Shown here one piece after another: positions 1-8,403 of a stretch of DNA of 52,078 nt (its first letter is position 1; each line of letters starts with the position of its first letter). This stretch comes from Bacteroidales bacterium (GTDB lineage: Bacteria; Bacteroidota; Bacteroidia; Bacteroidales; Muribaculaceae), in assembly GCA_003150235.1 (NCBI GenBank), contig QAMW01000012.1, forward strand, positions 1 to 52,078. The letters are read 5' to 3'. The translations under genes and the position numbers were made by a program. The notes under the pieces are model-generated. The model searched no databases, was not told where the DNA came from, and saw only the letters and a list, made by a program, of their open reading frames with translations.

Positions 1-523
1 CAGTACAGGACCGCACTATGATCGATGACCGTCCGGCTGAATGGGATGGCTCCACACCGGGTGATTTCGAGATGGACACAATTGTCGGAAAGGATGGCAA
101 GGGAGCAATCGTGACATTGGTCGAAAGGAATACCAACTTTACGCTGGCACGTAAACTGCCACAGGGAAAGAATGCCAAGGCTCTGGCGCAGACAGTCATT
201 CTCATGCTGCTGCCTTATATAGGCAAAATCAGGTCGATAACCACCGATAACGGCAGTGAGTTTGCCGAGCATCTGCTCATAGCCAAGCGACTGAGAACCA
301 AAATATTTTTTGCGCATCCTTATTCTTCCTGGGAAAAGGGTTGTATCGAATACCACAACAAATTAATAAGGCAATACATCCCAAAAGGAACGGACTTTGA
401 TTCTATATCTGACGAAATGCTCAAGGAGATTATCATTAAAATAAACAGACGACCGAGGTTGAAGCTTGGTTTTTCAACCCCCGTCGCCGAGTTCTTCAAA
501 TTTATTGCCTAATTTTGCACTTG
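1..523 (+). mobile_element. IS30-family element, 3' part only
   Basis: The window opens inside an insertion sequence; only the C-terminal part of the transposase gene and the right end are present. The right end is placed at about 513-525 because the transposase stop is at 510-512 and sequence homologous to the neighbouring glycosidase begins soon after. The exact tip and target duplication cannot be set, since the left end lies outside the window. Confidence 0.75.
3..512 (+). CDS. IS30-family transposase, C-terminal fragment
   Basis: The frame is open from the first bases of the window (an ATG at 18 is internal), so the start lies upstream. The fragment is the DDE integrase core of an IS30 transposase. 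A first aspartate sits in FEMDTIVG, the second in TTDNGSEF, and the glutamate in a WEKGCIEYHN motif, followed by the typical LIRQYIPKGTDF and RPRLKLGFSTP segments. It catalyses transposition of its own element. The N-terminal helix-turn-helix is outside the window. The gene converges on the GH127 gene and overlaps its 3' end by 39 bp, which is a consequence of the insertion. Family assignment is firm; whether the full copy is active cannot be judged. Confidence 0.92.
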   Translation, partial: VQDRTMIDDRPAEWDGSTPGDFEMDTIVGKDGKGAIVTLVERNTNFTLARKLPQGKNAKALAQTVILMLLPYIGKIRSITTDNGSEFAEHLLIAKRLRTKIFFAHPYSSWEKGCIEYHNKLIRQYIPKGTDFDSISDEMLKEIIIKINRRPRLKLGFSTPVAEFFKFIA

Positions 524-2519
524 CAGGTAGAATCTGCGCAGGCTTCGGAGGTATTGCAGATGCCGCCGACAGTTGTGCCGGAAGCCATACCGTCATATCG
601 CCCTCTCCACGGTGAGCCCATGCATAATAAGGTATCATTGTCAGCGTCTTGTCGGCAGTCACAAGACATCCTTTGTCATCATAAGCGAGAGACTGCACCG
701 GGAGCGTCACCTGATTCACTCCTCCAAGCAGTCCGGGACGCGAAACGACATTGAATTCCGGCATCAATGGCAGCAGCACAGTGTGTACACTGAAGTCGTT
801 GTCGGGCCACTCGGCACAGTACACAAGCGGTCCGCGCTCCACGGCAACACGTCCGCGGTCGTCAGCGACAGAATCATGGGCTTTCACTGTGCGGACAGGC
901 ATGTCGAAATGTACAGTCACCGCATCGCCCTTCTTCCACTTGCGGTCGATGACAAGATAGCCGTTGCGCAACTCGCCGCCGACTTCATTACCATTGACCT
1001 TTACCGACCAAGCCGGGGCAAGTCCGTCATTGTAGGAATACAGGTCGCCCGGGACAACGGAATTTCTTACCCATCCGGGAATGCGTATATTCATGGCGAA
1101 TTGTCCTCCGCCTTTGGCTATCGTCATCTCTATGTCACCGTCAAGAGGATATGTCGTTGTCTGCCTGATGCTCACGGGGATTCCGGCAACGGAAATATCG
1201 GCGGTATTGTCCATAAACAGGTTGACAAAAAGGTCGCGGTCACGCACGGCGTAGACATATCCCGGCAACGAGGGAATAAAACGGCTTATATTGCTCGGAC
1301 AGCAGGCACAGCCGAACCATGCCTGACGCGAGTAATTGCCTGTTGATGACAGCGGGTTAGGATAGAAAAACGACCCTCCGTCAAGCGACACACCGGAGAT
1401 AAGCCCGTTGTAAAGCGTACGCTCCAACACATCAAAATAGCGGGCATCGCCGTGAAGCAGAAACAAGCGGTAGTTGACATACACGTTGCCGATTGCGGCG
1501 CAGGTCTCATTATAGGCTGTCGCATTAGGCAGTTCGTAATTCTCGCCGAAAGCCTCCCCGGCGTGACGCGCCCCTATGCCTCCGGTGATATAGAGCTTCT
1601 TATTCACAATGTTATCCCAGATGGTGTCGATAGCCTTGATGTAGGCACTGTCGCCCGTAATGGCTGCCACATCCGCCATGCCGGCATACATATATGTAGC
1701 CCTGACGGCATGACCTACCGCCTCCTTCTGCTCAAGCACGGGTATATGCGACTGCAGGTAGATGTCGCGGCGGTGAGTAGTGCCACGCGCCTCAAGAAAG
1801 AATTTCGCCTGGTCAAGATATTTCCTGTCGCCGGTGACCGTGTAGAGCCTTACAAGCGCCATCTCTGCAATCTGATGCCCGGGAATAAGCCGCCGCTGCC
1901 CCGGACCGTCACCGATGTTACGGCACACGCAGTCGGCGTATCTTATGGCGATGTCGAGAAAATTGCGCTTTCCGGTCGCCTGATAGTAGGCGACAGCGCC
2001 CTCAATCATGTGTCCGAGATTATAAAACTCGTGGGAAAGCACCTCAACCTCATCCCAGCGGTCGCCTTTCGCCCAATCATGAGGATTGGCAGGATTCTGT
2101 GTGCGCGCCGTGAAGAGATAACCGTCACTCTCCTGTGCCGCTGCCACAATCTCCAACACACTGTCGATATATGCTTCCAGACGCTTGTCGGGAGCCGTAC
2201 TCAACCTGTACGCCGCCCCCTCGATGGTCTTGTACACGTCGGTATCATCAAACGGGAATCCCGTGGCATGATATTCACAGCTCGGCGCTGCCGCACGTTT
2301 AAAATTTTCATATCGGCCACTCGTCTCGCATTTTTCAAACGCAAGAGGAATGGTCACTTCACGGCTGGCATCAAGGCGTTGACCCCAGAAACCGCCCTCT
2401 ATCTTTACGGAAGTAAACGGCACAGGAGTTATAGGATAACCGCTCTGAATAACTTCATGTTTTTTTGCAGAAGCCACAGCAACCACGGCAACAAAAGCCA
2501 GCAAGAAAGGTAAACGCAT
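474..2519 (-). CDS. GH127 beta-L-arabinofuranosidase-like glycosidase with IS-derived C-terminus
   Basis: Secreted glycoside hydrolase of family GH127 (old DUF1680), 681 residues, predicted to release beta-linked arabinofuranose or a related sugar. Residues 1-18 form a signal peptide. The catalytic cluster is intact: E322 in GEAFGE, E338 and C340 in AYNETC, and C406-C407 in GCACCPSN. These match the zinc-thiolate site described for the Bifidobacterium enzyme HypBA1. I chose the ATG at 2519 rather than one at 2588 because it starts the signal peptide and because a TAACTTTG promoter box lies between the two. The family core normally ends near the YYAWAHRGEG motif. The last 12 or so residues (after ASAK) are read from the inserted IS30 element, so the natural tail is lost, but the catalytic domain should be complete. 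The substrate is inferred from family only. Confidence 0.88.
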   Translation of the reverse strand: MRLPFLLAFVAVVAVASAKKHEVIQSGYPITPVPFTSVKIEGGFWGQRLDASREVTIPLAFEKCETSGRYENFKRAAAPSCEYHATGFPFDDTDVYKTIEGAAYRLSTAPDKRLEAYIDSVLEIVAAAQESDGYLFTARTQNPANPHDWAKGDRWDEVEVLSHEFYNLGHMIEGAVAYYQATGKRNFLDIAIRYADCVCRNIGDGPGQRRLIPGHQIAEMALVRLYTVTGDRKYLDQAKFFLEARGTTHRRDIYLQSHIPVLEQKEAVGHAVRATYMYAGMADVAAITGDSAYIKAIDTIWDNIVNKKLYITGGIGARHAGEAFGENYELPNATAYNETCAAIGNVYVNYRLFLLHGDARYFDVLERTLYNGLISGVSLDGGSFFYPNPLSSTGNYSRQAWFGCACCPSNISRFIPSLPGYVYAVRDRDLFVNLFMDNTADISVAGIPVSIRQTTTYPLDGDIEMTIAKGGGQFAMNIRIPGWVRNSVVPGDLYSYNDGLAPAWSVKVNGNEVGGELRNGYLVIDRKWKKGDAVTVHFDMPVRTVKAHDSVADDRGRVAVERGPLVYCAEWPDNDFSVHTVLLPLMPEFNVVSRPGLLGGVNQVTLPVQSLAYDDKGCLVTADKTLTMIPYYAWAHRGEGDMTVWLPAQLSAASAIPPKPAQILPASAKLGNKFEELGDGG

Positions 2520-2567
2520 GATATTAATGGTCAGATAAATGTGATTATAATTGAATGCGAATATAAT

Positions 2568-2575
2568 CAAAGTTA
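2568..2575 (-). promoter_or_regulatory. -7 box of GH127 promoter
   Basis: Exact TAnnTTTG match (TAACTTTG on the minus strand), about 50 bp before the chosen start. No good TTTG -33 box is seen at the usual spacing. Confidence 0.55.
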
Positions 2576-2627
2576 TCTGAAACCGCAACTTTCCTCATGC
2601 TTATTTACCCTGCGCTTGTTATCTACC

Positions 2628-3551
2628 CTAACCCTGTGGCAAAGTCGCAATCTTGGTAAGCGCCGTCTCAAGTTTAGCGGCAATCGCGGCGTTGTCCTTA
2701 ATGAAATAGTATAACTCACCGATAGGATACATCTCACTGTCGGGCTTAAATTCGGGCGAACCGTTTACTGCAGCTATCTCCTTGGTTATGCGCGCTTCGG
2801 CATCCGGGGTTTCCGAAAGAGTGTCGGCAGAAGAAAACATCTGGTAATTGGCTACAAATGCAAAGCAGTCATCGACAATATCATCCCATAGCGTTATGTC
2901 TACACGAAGATGCAGTGAGTCAAGCACAAGACTTGTCTGAGCGGCGGATTTCATCAGCCATTCCACCGCCGGTTTGCGACTGCGGTCAAAAGGTAGTCCC
3001 GAAGACTTGAAAAGGTCGGTCATGTCGCTGAACCGGAAATCGGGATTGTAGCGCGCCTCACCGTCACCACGCTTTGCCACAGGTGTTGTCACGGCGTAGC
3101 AGTAGGCAAGGAATACATTCAGATTATGAAGCACCGACGGAGTGAGTTTCAACAGTTTCTCCCGCTCGGCGGCAAAATGTACCGCGCGTTGCTTTTCAAT
3201 CTCCGACTCCACATCGATTTCAGACTTCATCGACCCAACGGCATTCAGGAAAAATCCCAGCAATATCAATCCGCACATAACCTCGACTGCGGTCACCAAC
3301 TGCGCCCATCCGTGAGCCGGTGTATAGTCGCCGAAGCCAAGAGTGGTGATAGTCACTATACTGTAGTAAAGCCATGACCCGAAATCTGTACCCGCGCCAT
3401 CGGGAATACGAAACTGACTGTCGGGAAGCCACATATAAATGAGCGCGAACACAGGCGTAAGAGCCACATAGAGCCCAATCCACACCACCGGACGGATATT
3501 GGAGACGATGTGAAAGAAATGCCTGATTCTATTGGACAAAGTATGCAACAT
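2628..3551 (-). CDS. Two-transmembrane potassium channel family protein
   Basis: 307-residue inner membrane ion channel. Two hydrophobic helices (about 21-42 and 85-106) flank a pore loop with the selectivity filter TITTLGFGDYTP (residues 67-78), the TxGFGD form of the K+ channel signature. The cytoplasmic C-terminal two-thirds is helical and charged and does not look like an RCK/TrkA-N domain, so the gating ligand is unknown. Transcribed in the same direction as GH127, with 108 bp between them holding the GH127 promoter. No clear promoter box is seen upstream of its own ATG at 3551. Confidence 0.85.
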   Translation of the reverse strand: MLHTLSNRIRHFFHIVSNIRPVVWIGLYVALTPVFALIYMWLPDSQFRIPDGAGTDFGSWLYYSIVTITTLGFGDYTPAHGWAQLVTAVEVMCGLILLGFFLNAVGSMKSEIDVESEIEKQRAVHFAAEREKLLKLTPSVLHNLNVFLAYCYAVTTPVAKRGDGEARYNPDFRFSDMTDLFKSSGLPFDRSRKPAVEWLMKSAAQTSLVLDSLHLRVDITLWDDIVDDCFAFVANYQMFSSADTLSETPDAEARITKEIAAVNGSPEFKPDSEMYPIGELYYFIKDNAAIAAKLETALTKIATLPQG

Positions 3552-3683
3552 AACTAAAATGATTTAAAGACAAAACACATCCCGACATAAAAAAGATTAC
3601 CATCCACCGCCATAATCCACCATGATATCAATCATGCATTTACTTTTTCATATCTCCAATGCAGATAATCCCGCTTTTTTATT

Positions 3684-3691
3684 TACTTTTG
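3684..3691 (+). promoter_or_regulatory. -7 box directly before rhuM-like gene
   Basis: Exact TAnnTTTG match (TACTTTTG). It ends only 3 bp before the ATG at 3695, so transcription would start at or next to the start codon and give a leaderless mRNA, unless translation starts further in (next ATG at 3734). No TTTG -33 box is evident. Confidence 0.4.
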
Positions 3692-3694
3692 CGT

Positions 3695-4222
3695 ATGGGA
3701 ACCAACGAAATAATACTCTATCAGCCAGATGAAACGATGAAACTTGAGGTGCGCCTCGAGGATGAAACCCTATGGCTGACACAAGCTCAGATGTCTGAGC
3801 TGTTTCAAGCAACGAAACAAAACATAAGCCTTCATATTTCAAACATTTACAAAAAAGGTGAATTGGATATCGCCTCAACTGTCAAGGATTACTTGACAGT
3901 TCAGACAGAAGGTAAGAGAAGTGTTAAACGAAAAATCTCTTATTATAATCTTGACGTTATCATATCGGTAGGATATCGTGTTAAATCGATTAGAGGCACT
4001 CAATTTCGTCAATGGGCGAATAAAGTGTTGAAAGACTATCTTCTTCGCGGATATTCCGTTAACCAGAGATTGATTGAAATGAGCGACCGGCTCGATCGTC
4101 GACTCCTGGAGCAGGATGGAAAAATCGCGGCATTGCGCAAGGATGTGGACTTCTTTGTTCGCACGGCGTTGCCTCCACGGGAAGGCATACTCTTCGAAGG
4201 ACAGTTTTTCATTTCAATCTAA
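3695..4222 (+). CDS. RhuM-family protein, truncated
   Basis: N-terminal part of a RhuM-type protein (named after a Salmonella pathogenicity island gene; function unproven, DNA binding suspected). Family hallmarks are the opening NEIILYQPDETMKLEVRLED, WLTQAQMSELF, then YNLDVIISVGYRVKS and RGTQFRQWANKVLKDYL. The 175-residue product stops abruptly after GILFEGQFF, where full-length relatives continue to roughly 300 or more residues, so the C-terminal half is missing. A frame at +1 stays open across the truncation into the next gene, which fits an old frameshift or deletion. Base composition is clearly more AT-rich than the flanking genes, suggesting acquisition by transfer. RhuM genes often sit in mobile or defence islands, but no partner gene is present here. 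Confidence 0.75.
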   Translation: MGTNEIILYQPDETMKLEVRLEDETLWLTQAQMSELFQATKQNISLHISNIYKKGELDIASTVKDYLTVQTEGKRSVKRKISYYNLDVIISVGYRVKSIRGTQFRQWANKVLKDYLLRGYSVNQRLIEMSDRLDRRLLEQDGKIAALRKDVDFFVRTALPPREGILFEGQFFISI

Positions 4223-4229
4223 GAGAACA

Positions 4230-4640
4230 ATGCCAAAAGTTTATAAATCAAAAGTGTCAGGGGGAATAATTTGCCTTGTTTGTCTAATAGCGTTACTCCC
4301 GGTAGTGCCCGTAATCTATTTTGCTTTTTCCTGGGTGGCGATTCTTGCTATTTTCTTTTTATTTGCGTTGATTTTCTATTGCATGTTCAGCATACGGTAC
4401 ATTATTGAAGACACTACATTAAGGATTAAATGCGGATTTTTTCTCAACGAAAAAGTCGACATCATGAAAATTACAAAAATCACAGAGACTAATTCCATTT
4501 TGTCAGCACCGGCAGCTTCCTTGGACAGAATCTCCATATATTTGCGCCGTCAGTATTCACCTGTGATTATTTCCCCCGAAAATAAAAATGAATTTATCGA
4601 AGAACTCCAATCGATAAATCCCGATATTACCAAGATTTGA
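4230..4640 (+). CDS. PH-like domain membrane protein
   Basis: 136-residue protein of unknown role, starting 7 bp after the RhuM stop with AAGAGA upstream of the ATG at 4230. Two hydrophobic helices (about residues 10-52) are followed by a bacterial PH-like domain: IRYIIEDTTLRIKCGFF, then DIMKITKITETNS, ending PENKNEFIEELQSINP, the typical final helix of the family. Probably an inner membrane protein with the PH-like fold in the cytoplasm. Likely cotranscribed with the RhuM remnant and equally AT-rich. A relative with the same architecture lies at 10117-10623. Confidence 0.7.
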   Translation: MPKVYKSKVSGGIICLVCLIALLPVVPVIYFAFSWVAILAIFFLFALIFYCMFSIRYIIEDTTLRIKCGFFLNEKVDIMKITKITETNSILSAPAASLDRISIYLRRQYSPVIISPENKNEFIEELQSINPDITKI

Positions 4641-4648
4641 CGGAAGTG

Positions 4649-5656
4649 TCAGCGGAGGCGTTGCTGAAGGCTGTCGATGGCGACAGTGACCGACCCGCCA
4701 CGATACACTTGCTTGCCAGAAGAGTCGGCGAGTATGTAATACGGTAGTCGCGGTATATTTAGATGGTCGAATGTCGCGCTTGCCACTCCCCCCGGAGTCC
4801 ACACACGTGTCCACTTCAAGGAGTCGGGGCGCTCGCGTTTCCACGATAGCGTATCGGCGGCACACGATACATCCAGCACCTTCAGCCTGCGTCGTGAATA
4901 ATTGTCATATATTGCATCAATCGCCCTGACTATAGTATCGCGCCGATGCTCCTGATTGGCAAAATAAAACAGTGTATAGCTTGCCTTTCCCGGCGCATAA
5001 TGCTCGGTCGAATCTCCGTAAGAATAAAGTGAGAAGGGGCGCATCTTCGCGTTAAGATGAGCCGAATTGTTATAAGAAAGCAAAAGGCGGTAATCGTCCA
5101 CAAGCTTGTCGGGACGCGCCGTCGGGGCGATAAGCGCGAAAAGCGAGTCGGCTTGCGATTCATTGTCAGGGGCATAGTAAGTGGTAAGCATCAGTGCCGA
5201 CGACAGGATATCGTCACGGTGATTAATCACGTAGTCCGCTACAAGATTGTTGACCTGCCGGGAATCGCCAATCTCAATCACTCCGGCGTTTTGACGTATC
5301 CATTCGCTCCATTGCTCAACAGGCTTGTTTCCCTTCAATTCAATCACGTATGGATTGTCAAGGTCAAGCTTACAGTTGATTGTCTGCCCGTTTTTTACAA
5401 TCATCCTGGCGATCAGGGCGCGCTGTGCCGTAAAAAGCTCGACTATCGTATATTCGCCCGACACTCCGTGAAGGTCAAATTTACCGTCGATTGCCGGCTG
5501 ACCCTCTTGATGTACAGCACCATCGGCGACATAAAACATATTTATTGTACGCGTACCGAGGCCCTGCACCTCGCCTGTCACGCGGAATTGGGTGTCATCG
5601 CCGCAAGCAGCGGCAACCACCGCAATAAAAGCGGCTATTATAAGTCTGAATTTCAT
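4649..5656 (-). CDS. DUF4369-type lipoprotein with thioredoxin-like C-terminus
   Basis: 335-residue lipoprotein: signal sequence ending in VAAAC, so Cys18 would be lipidated. The ATG at 5656 fits the signal peptide and the TAACTTTG box upstream; a longer frame start at 5677 would overlap that box. The first 110 or so residues match the beta-rich DUF4369 pattern (FRVTGEVQGLG, GQPAIDGKFDLHG). The C-terminal part resembles the thioredoxin/AhpC-TSA fold (TWR-type WTRVWTPGG, NIPRLPYYILADSSGKQVYRG), but no CxxC redox motif is present, so it is probably not a disulphide reductase. Sits alone between convergent and same-strand neighbours. Function unknown. Confidence 0.75.
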   Translation of the reverse strand: MKFRLIIAAFIAVVAAACGDDTQFRVTGEVQGLGTRTINMFYVADGAVHQEGQPAIDGKFDLHGVSGEYTIVELFTAQRALIARMIVKNGQTINCKLDLDNPYVIELKGNKPVEQWSEWIRQNAGVIEIGDSRQVNNLVADYVINHRDDILSSALMLTTYYAPDNESQADSLFALIAPTARPDKLVDDYRLLLSYNNSAHLNAKMRPFSLYSYGDSTEHYAPGKASYTLFYFANQEHRRDTIVRAIDAIYDNYSRRRLKVLDVSCAADTLSWKRERPDSLKWTRVWTPGGVASATFDHLNIPRLPYYILADSSGKQVYRGGSVTVAIDSLQQRLR

Positions 5657-5676
5657 CGATATCCGAATAATTTCCA

Positions 5677-5684
5677 CAAAGTTA
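5677..5684 (-). promoter_or_regulatory. -7 box for DUF4369 lipoprotein
   Basis: TAACTTTG on the minus strand, 21 bp before the start codon. An approximate -33 element (CTTG) lies about 18-19 bp further upstream. Confidence 0.55.
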
Positions 5685-5725
5685 GCAAATTTTTCATAGC
5701 AACAAGCCGTTACACGGACAATGAA

Positions 5726-5770
5726 AACGGAGGGTGTATCAAAAATTCTTGTTCTGATACATCCTCCGTT
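5726..5770 (-). terminator. Rho-independent terminator of the secreted protein gene
   Basis: A 16-bp stem (5726-5741 with 5755-5770, one G-T wobble) and 13-nt loop, followed on the minus strand by TTTTC. It lies 26 bp after the stop of the gene at 5796-8108. The GGGTGTATCA core recurs in the terminator at 38036-38061. Confidence 0.85.
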
Positions 5771-5795
5771 ATGTAAACGTAATCTATTGTATCGG

Positions 5796-8108
5796 CTATT
5801 TGACCATTTTGATTGTTTTGTGACCTGAGGGTCCTGAGATATTTAAAATATATACCCCATCGTTAAGACAGTTCATATCCACAATGCCTGATTCCGAGAC
5901 GATAACCTGTCGGCCGCTCATGTCGTAAAGACTGCATACAGAAACATCGGCACCACCGATAGTCACCGTGTCTCCCGTACGGCTTATCGTGAACGGTGCG
6001 TCACCCTTTATCTTGTCAATACTTGCCAAATCAGCAATATTGAACGCTGCCGACACTGTCTGTTTCTGATAGTTACCCGCTTGGTCTTCTACGGTTATGC
6101 GAAGGTCAAACCATCCGCTATATCCTTTTTTGTTCAATGAGGCGAGGGAACCGCTATAGAATGCGCCGAAACCATGAGAATAGAACATCGACTCATCCTC
6201 TGTCATCTCAATCGTCTGCCAGTCATTTTTAGAGTATGGTGACACTTCCACTACAAGTTTATGGGGTACACTACATTCATTCCACGACGGTTTTGCACCC
6301 CATGAGTTAGCCGTTCCAAATATGTTGTCGAAATCAGCGGCCGACAATACGATTGATGCATCAGCACTATTGGCAAACATCTGTGCCGGGCAGCCTTGTG
6401 CGTCACGAAGTTGTAGCATAGTAACCGAAGGAGGAAAATGGTCTTCATTGTTGAGGTCAAAAACAACTTCCGCCTTGTTGCCGCCAGTTACCTGACCTAC
6501 GCAGAAATTAGTATTGTCATATTCGACCTTCATCACTGCGTTCTGTTCGGGACTATAAAAGAACGACCAGTCCATCAGGGCATCCGGACCTTCTCCGATT
6601 AATTCGTTATCGGCATAAAGGCGTGTCACAAGACCCTCTGCATCAGATTTACGCTCTTCTCCCAAGGAACCCAGATAATGATTATAGAAATACGGAACGC
6701 CATACCCTCCATACGTACTCCAAATTTCGGTAAGATAACTTACCATAAACGGTGCCGTGGAGCCGTTTACTATGTCAGTTCCATTAAGCGGCGAAATAAA
6801 TGCCTTATCGCCCGGGAACGGATTGAGCGGAAAGAGGGTACCTTCCGGCCAAAAACGAAGCTGACCTATCGGGAAGAAGTAGTAGGAAGCCTCTTCACCG
6901 CCAAACGGATATACCACCCCTCCGATATTTGTATAGACTTTAGCGTCGGAAGAACCTTCAGGTATCACAATCGCGTCGGTAAAACGTGCCTGAATGCAGT
7001 ACATCGGCTCAACATCCTCTCCTGACACTTTCGCCTTGCTGCAATATGCGTTCAGAATCTCCGGATAAGCACCACCGATACCTATTGCCATTGCCGATTG
7101 ACTTCCATTCCAAACGGCAGGCGCATAAAGGCTGTAATCAACATTATCGCCCACAGGATTGGCTTCGCCGAGCGGGGATGTTACAAAATTCTGCCCGCAG
7201 TTTACGTAACTTGAGGCATCGTTAGTGATTGTACCCGGAGCAGAGCCACGCTGCCATACAGGCGCAATATACACTCCGTCTTTTGACGGAGAGGCTGGCA
7301 TGATGCGAAGCTGTCGGAACGTATATTTGTCTGACACATTGTTAACATGGAAATTATTCTGTGCCATTCCGTCAGTAATACCGAAATCACCCGACACGAC
7401 ATCGCCGGTAACCTCTGTAATACGTCCAAGTACTTGACCGTAGATATCATGATGCACCTGGGTCTGTATTGTTATCATGTTTATATTACCCGGCTCTTCA
7501 ACCGAATATTGGTCTTCTGTCACCTGCTTTCCACGCGGAAGCCGCGATTCCTGTCCGTCAGGATTATAGGTAACCACCTTTATCTCGTTAATTGCCTCAT
7601 CGGGATCAAACACGAGTTCCATATCACCTTCCACAACTACGTTTTCTTTAAAAACGAAAGCCTCATAATCCGACCCATACCGATACTTGTCATTTATATG
7701 CGCAAACTGACCAACAAAATCATACACTCCAGCAGGTACCTCAACCTCAACATAGTCTACCGGAACCGGCATCGGACCTTGGGTATAATCATACGGATGA
7801 TATTCACCGTCAATAATGTTGTCGGCATTATAAGCAGTCATATACTCCAGCATCCAGCACGAAGGATTCCACTTGTAGGAACACTTTACAATAAACATGT
7901 TTTCTTCTTCTGATGAGCCGCCCGAGGATGATGACCCTTCTGATGTACGAGCCACATGCCATCCCTGCGATGGAAAATCGAGTGGTCGGCATGTTCCGTC
8001 TGATGTGACCTCCATCGTCTTAATCTTTGGGGCATCTGCCGTTACTCCCGATAATGCCGAGAAAGATACCGACATTATCGCCGCAGCTGAAAATAAAAAT
8101 TTCTTCAT
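5796..8108 (-). CDS. Large secreted protein with T9SS-like C-terminal tail
   Basis: 770-residue exported protein of unknown function. Residues 1-21 are a signal peptide, followed near residue 60 by a low-complexity serine/glycine linker (GSSSSGGSSEEE). The body is rich in aromatic and acidic residues and beta-strand patterns with no enzyme motif I recognise. The last 65 or so residues (VCSLYDMSGRQV, LNDGVYILNISG, HKTIKMVK) have the layout of a type A sorting domain for type IX secretion, as often seen in Bacteroidales surface proteins. A strong promoter lies at 8141-8173 and a terminator just after the stop, so it is probably a single-gene transcript. The TPR-AraC regulator directly upstream is a candidate controller by position only. 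Confidence 0.7.
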   Translation of the reverse strand: MKKFLFSAAAIMSVSFSALSGVTADAPKIKTMEVTSDGTCRPLDFPSQGWHVARTSEGSSSSGGSSEEENMFIVKCSYKWNPSCWMLEYMTAYNADNIIDGEYHPYDYTQGPMPVPVDYVEVEVPAGVYDFVGQFAHINDKYRYGSDYEAFVFKENVVVEGDMELVFDPDEAINEIKVVTYNPDGQESRLPRGKQVTEDQYSVEEPGNINMITIQTQVHHDIYGQVLGRITEVTGDVVSGDFGITDGMAQNNFHVNNVSDKYTFRQLRIMPASPSKDGVYIAPVWQRGSAPGTITNDASSYVNCGQNFVTSPLGEANPVGDNVDYSLYAPAVWNGSQSAMAIGIGGAYPEILNAYCSKAKVSGEDVEPMYCIQARFTDAIVIPEGSSDAKVYTNIGGVVYPFGGEEASYYFFPIGQLRFWPEGTLFPLNPFPGDKAFISPLNGTDIVNGSTAPFMVSYLTEIWSTYGGYGVPYFYNHYLGSLGEERKSDAEGLVTRLYADNELIGEGPDALMDWSFFYSPEQNAVMKVEYDNTNFCVGQVTGGNKAEVVFDLNNEDHFPPSVTMLQLRDAQGCPAQMFANSADASIVLSAADFDNIFGTANSWGAKPSWNECSVPHKLVVEVSPYSKNDWQTIEMTEDESMFYSHGFGAFYSGSLASLNKKGYSGWFDLRITVEDQAGNYQKQTVSAAFNIADLASIDKIKGDAPFTISRTGDTVTIGGADVSVCSLYDMSGRQVIVSESGIVDMNCLNDGVYILNISGPSGHKTIKMVK

Positions 8109-8140
8109 ACTTTTTCACACTTAAAATTTATTAACATACA

Positions 8141-8173
8141 CAAATGTACCCTACTTGGCACTCCGACACCAAA
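8141..8173 (-). promoter_or_regulatory. Bacteroidetes-type promoter for the secreted protein
   Basis: On the minus strand: TTTG (8173-8170), 21 bp, TACATTTG (8148-8141), ATG at 8108. The rest of the 295-bp gap up to 8403 holds the 3' flank of the AraC gene, with a weak CGGGCT/AGCCCG pairing at 8289-8294 and 8348-8353 and nothing else clear. Confidence 0.75.
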
Positions 8174-8403
8174 TTCTCACCGTACAAATTCATGCTGATT
8201 CTTGAATTAATAAGTAACTCGCGAAAATTAGCTGATATATAATTATGAAGTATTTGCGAGGGATTTTAAGGCAACCAGAGAAAATATATCGGGCTAAACG
8301 ACTGATTGAGAGCCGGGAAATCACCGGAAAAACGAATAAGGATATAAGCCCGAAGGGTTACTGAAATAAAAGAACCTATAACCTAAATTTTAAGAGTTAC
8401 TTA

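Noticed and set aside
573..1346. Plus-strand open frame of 257 codons inside the GH127 gene
   Set aside because: It is the complement of a strong, motif-verified glycosidase gene and has no recognisable domain. The same holds for 1452-2513.
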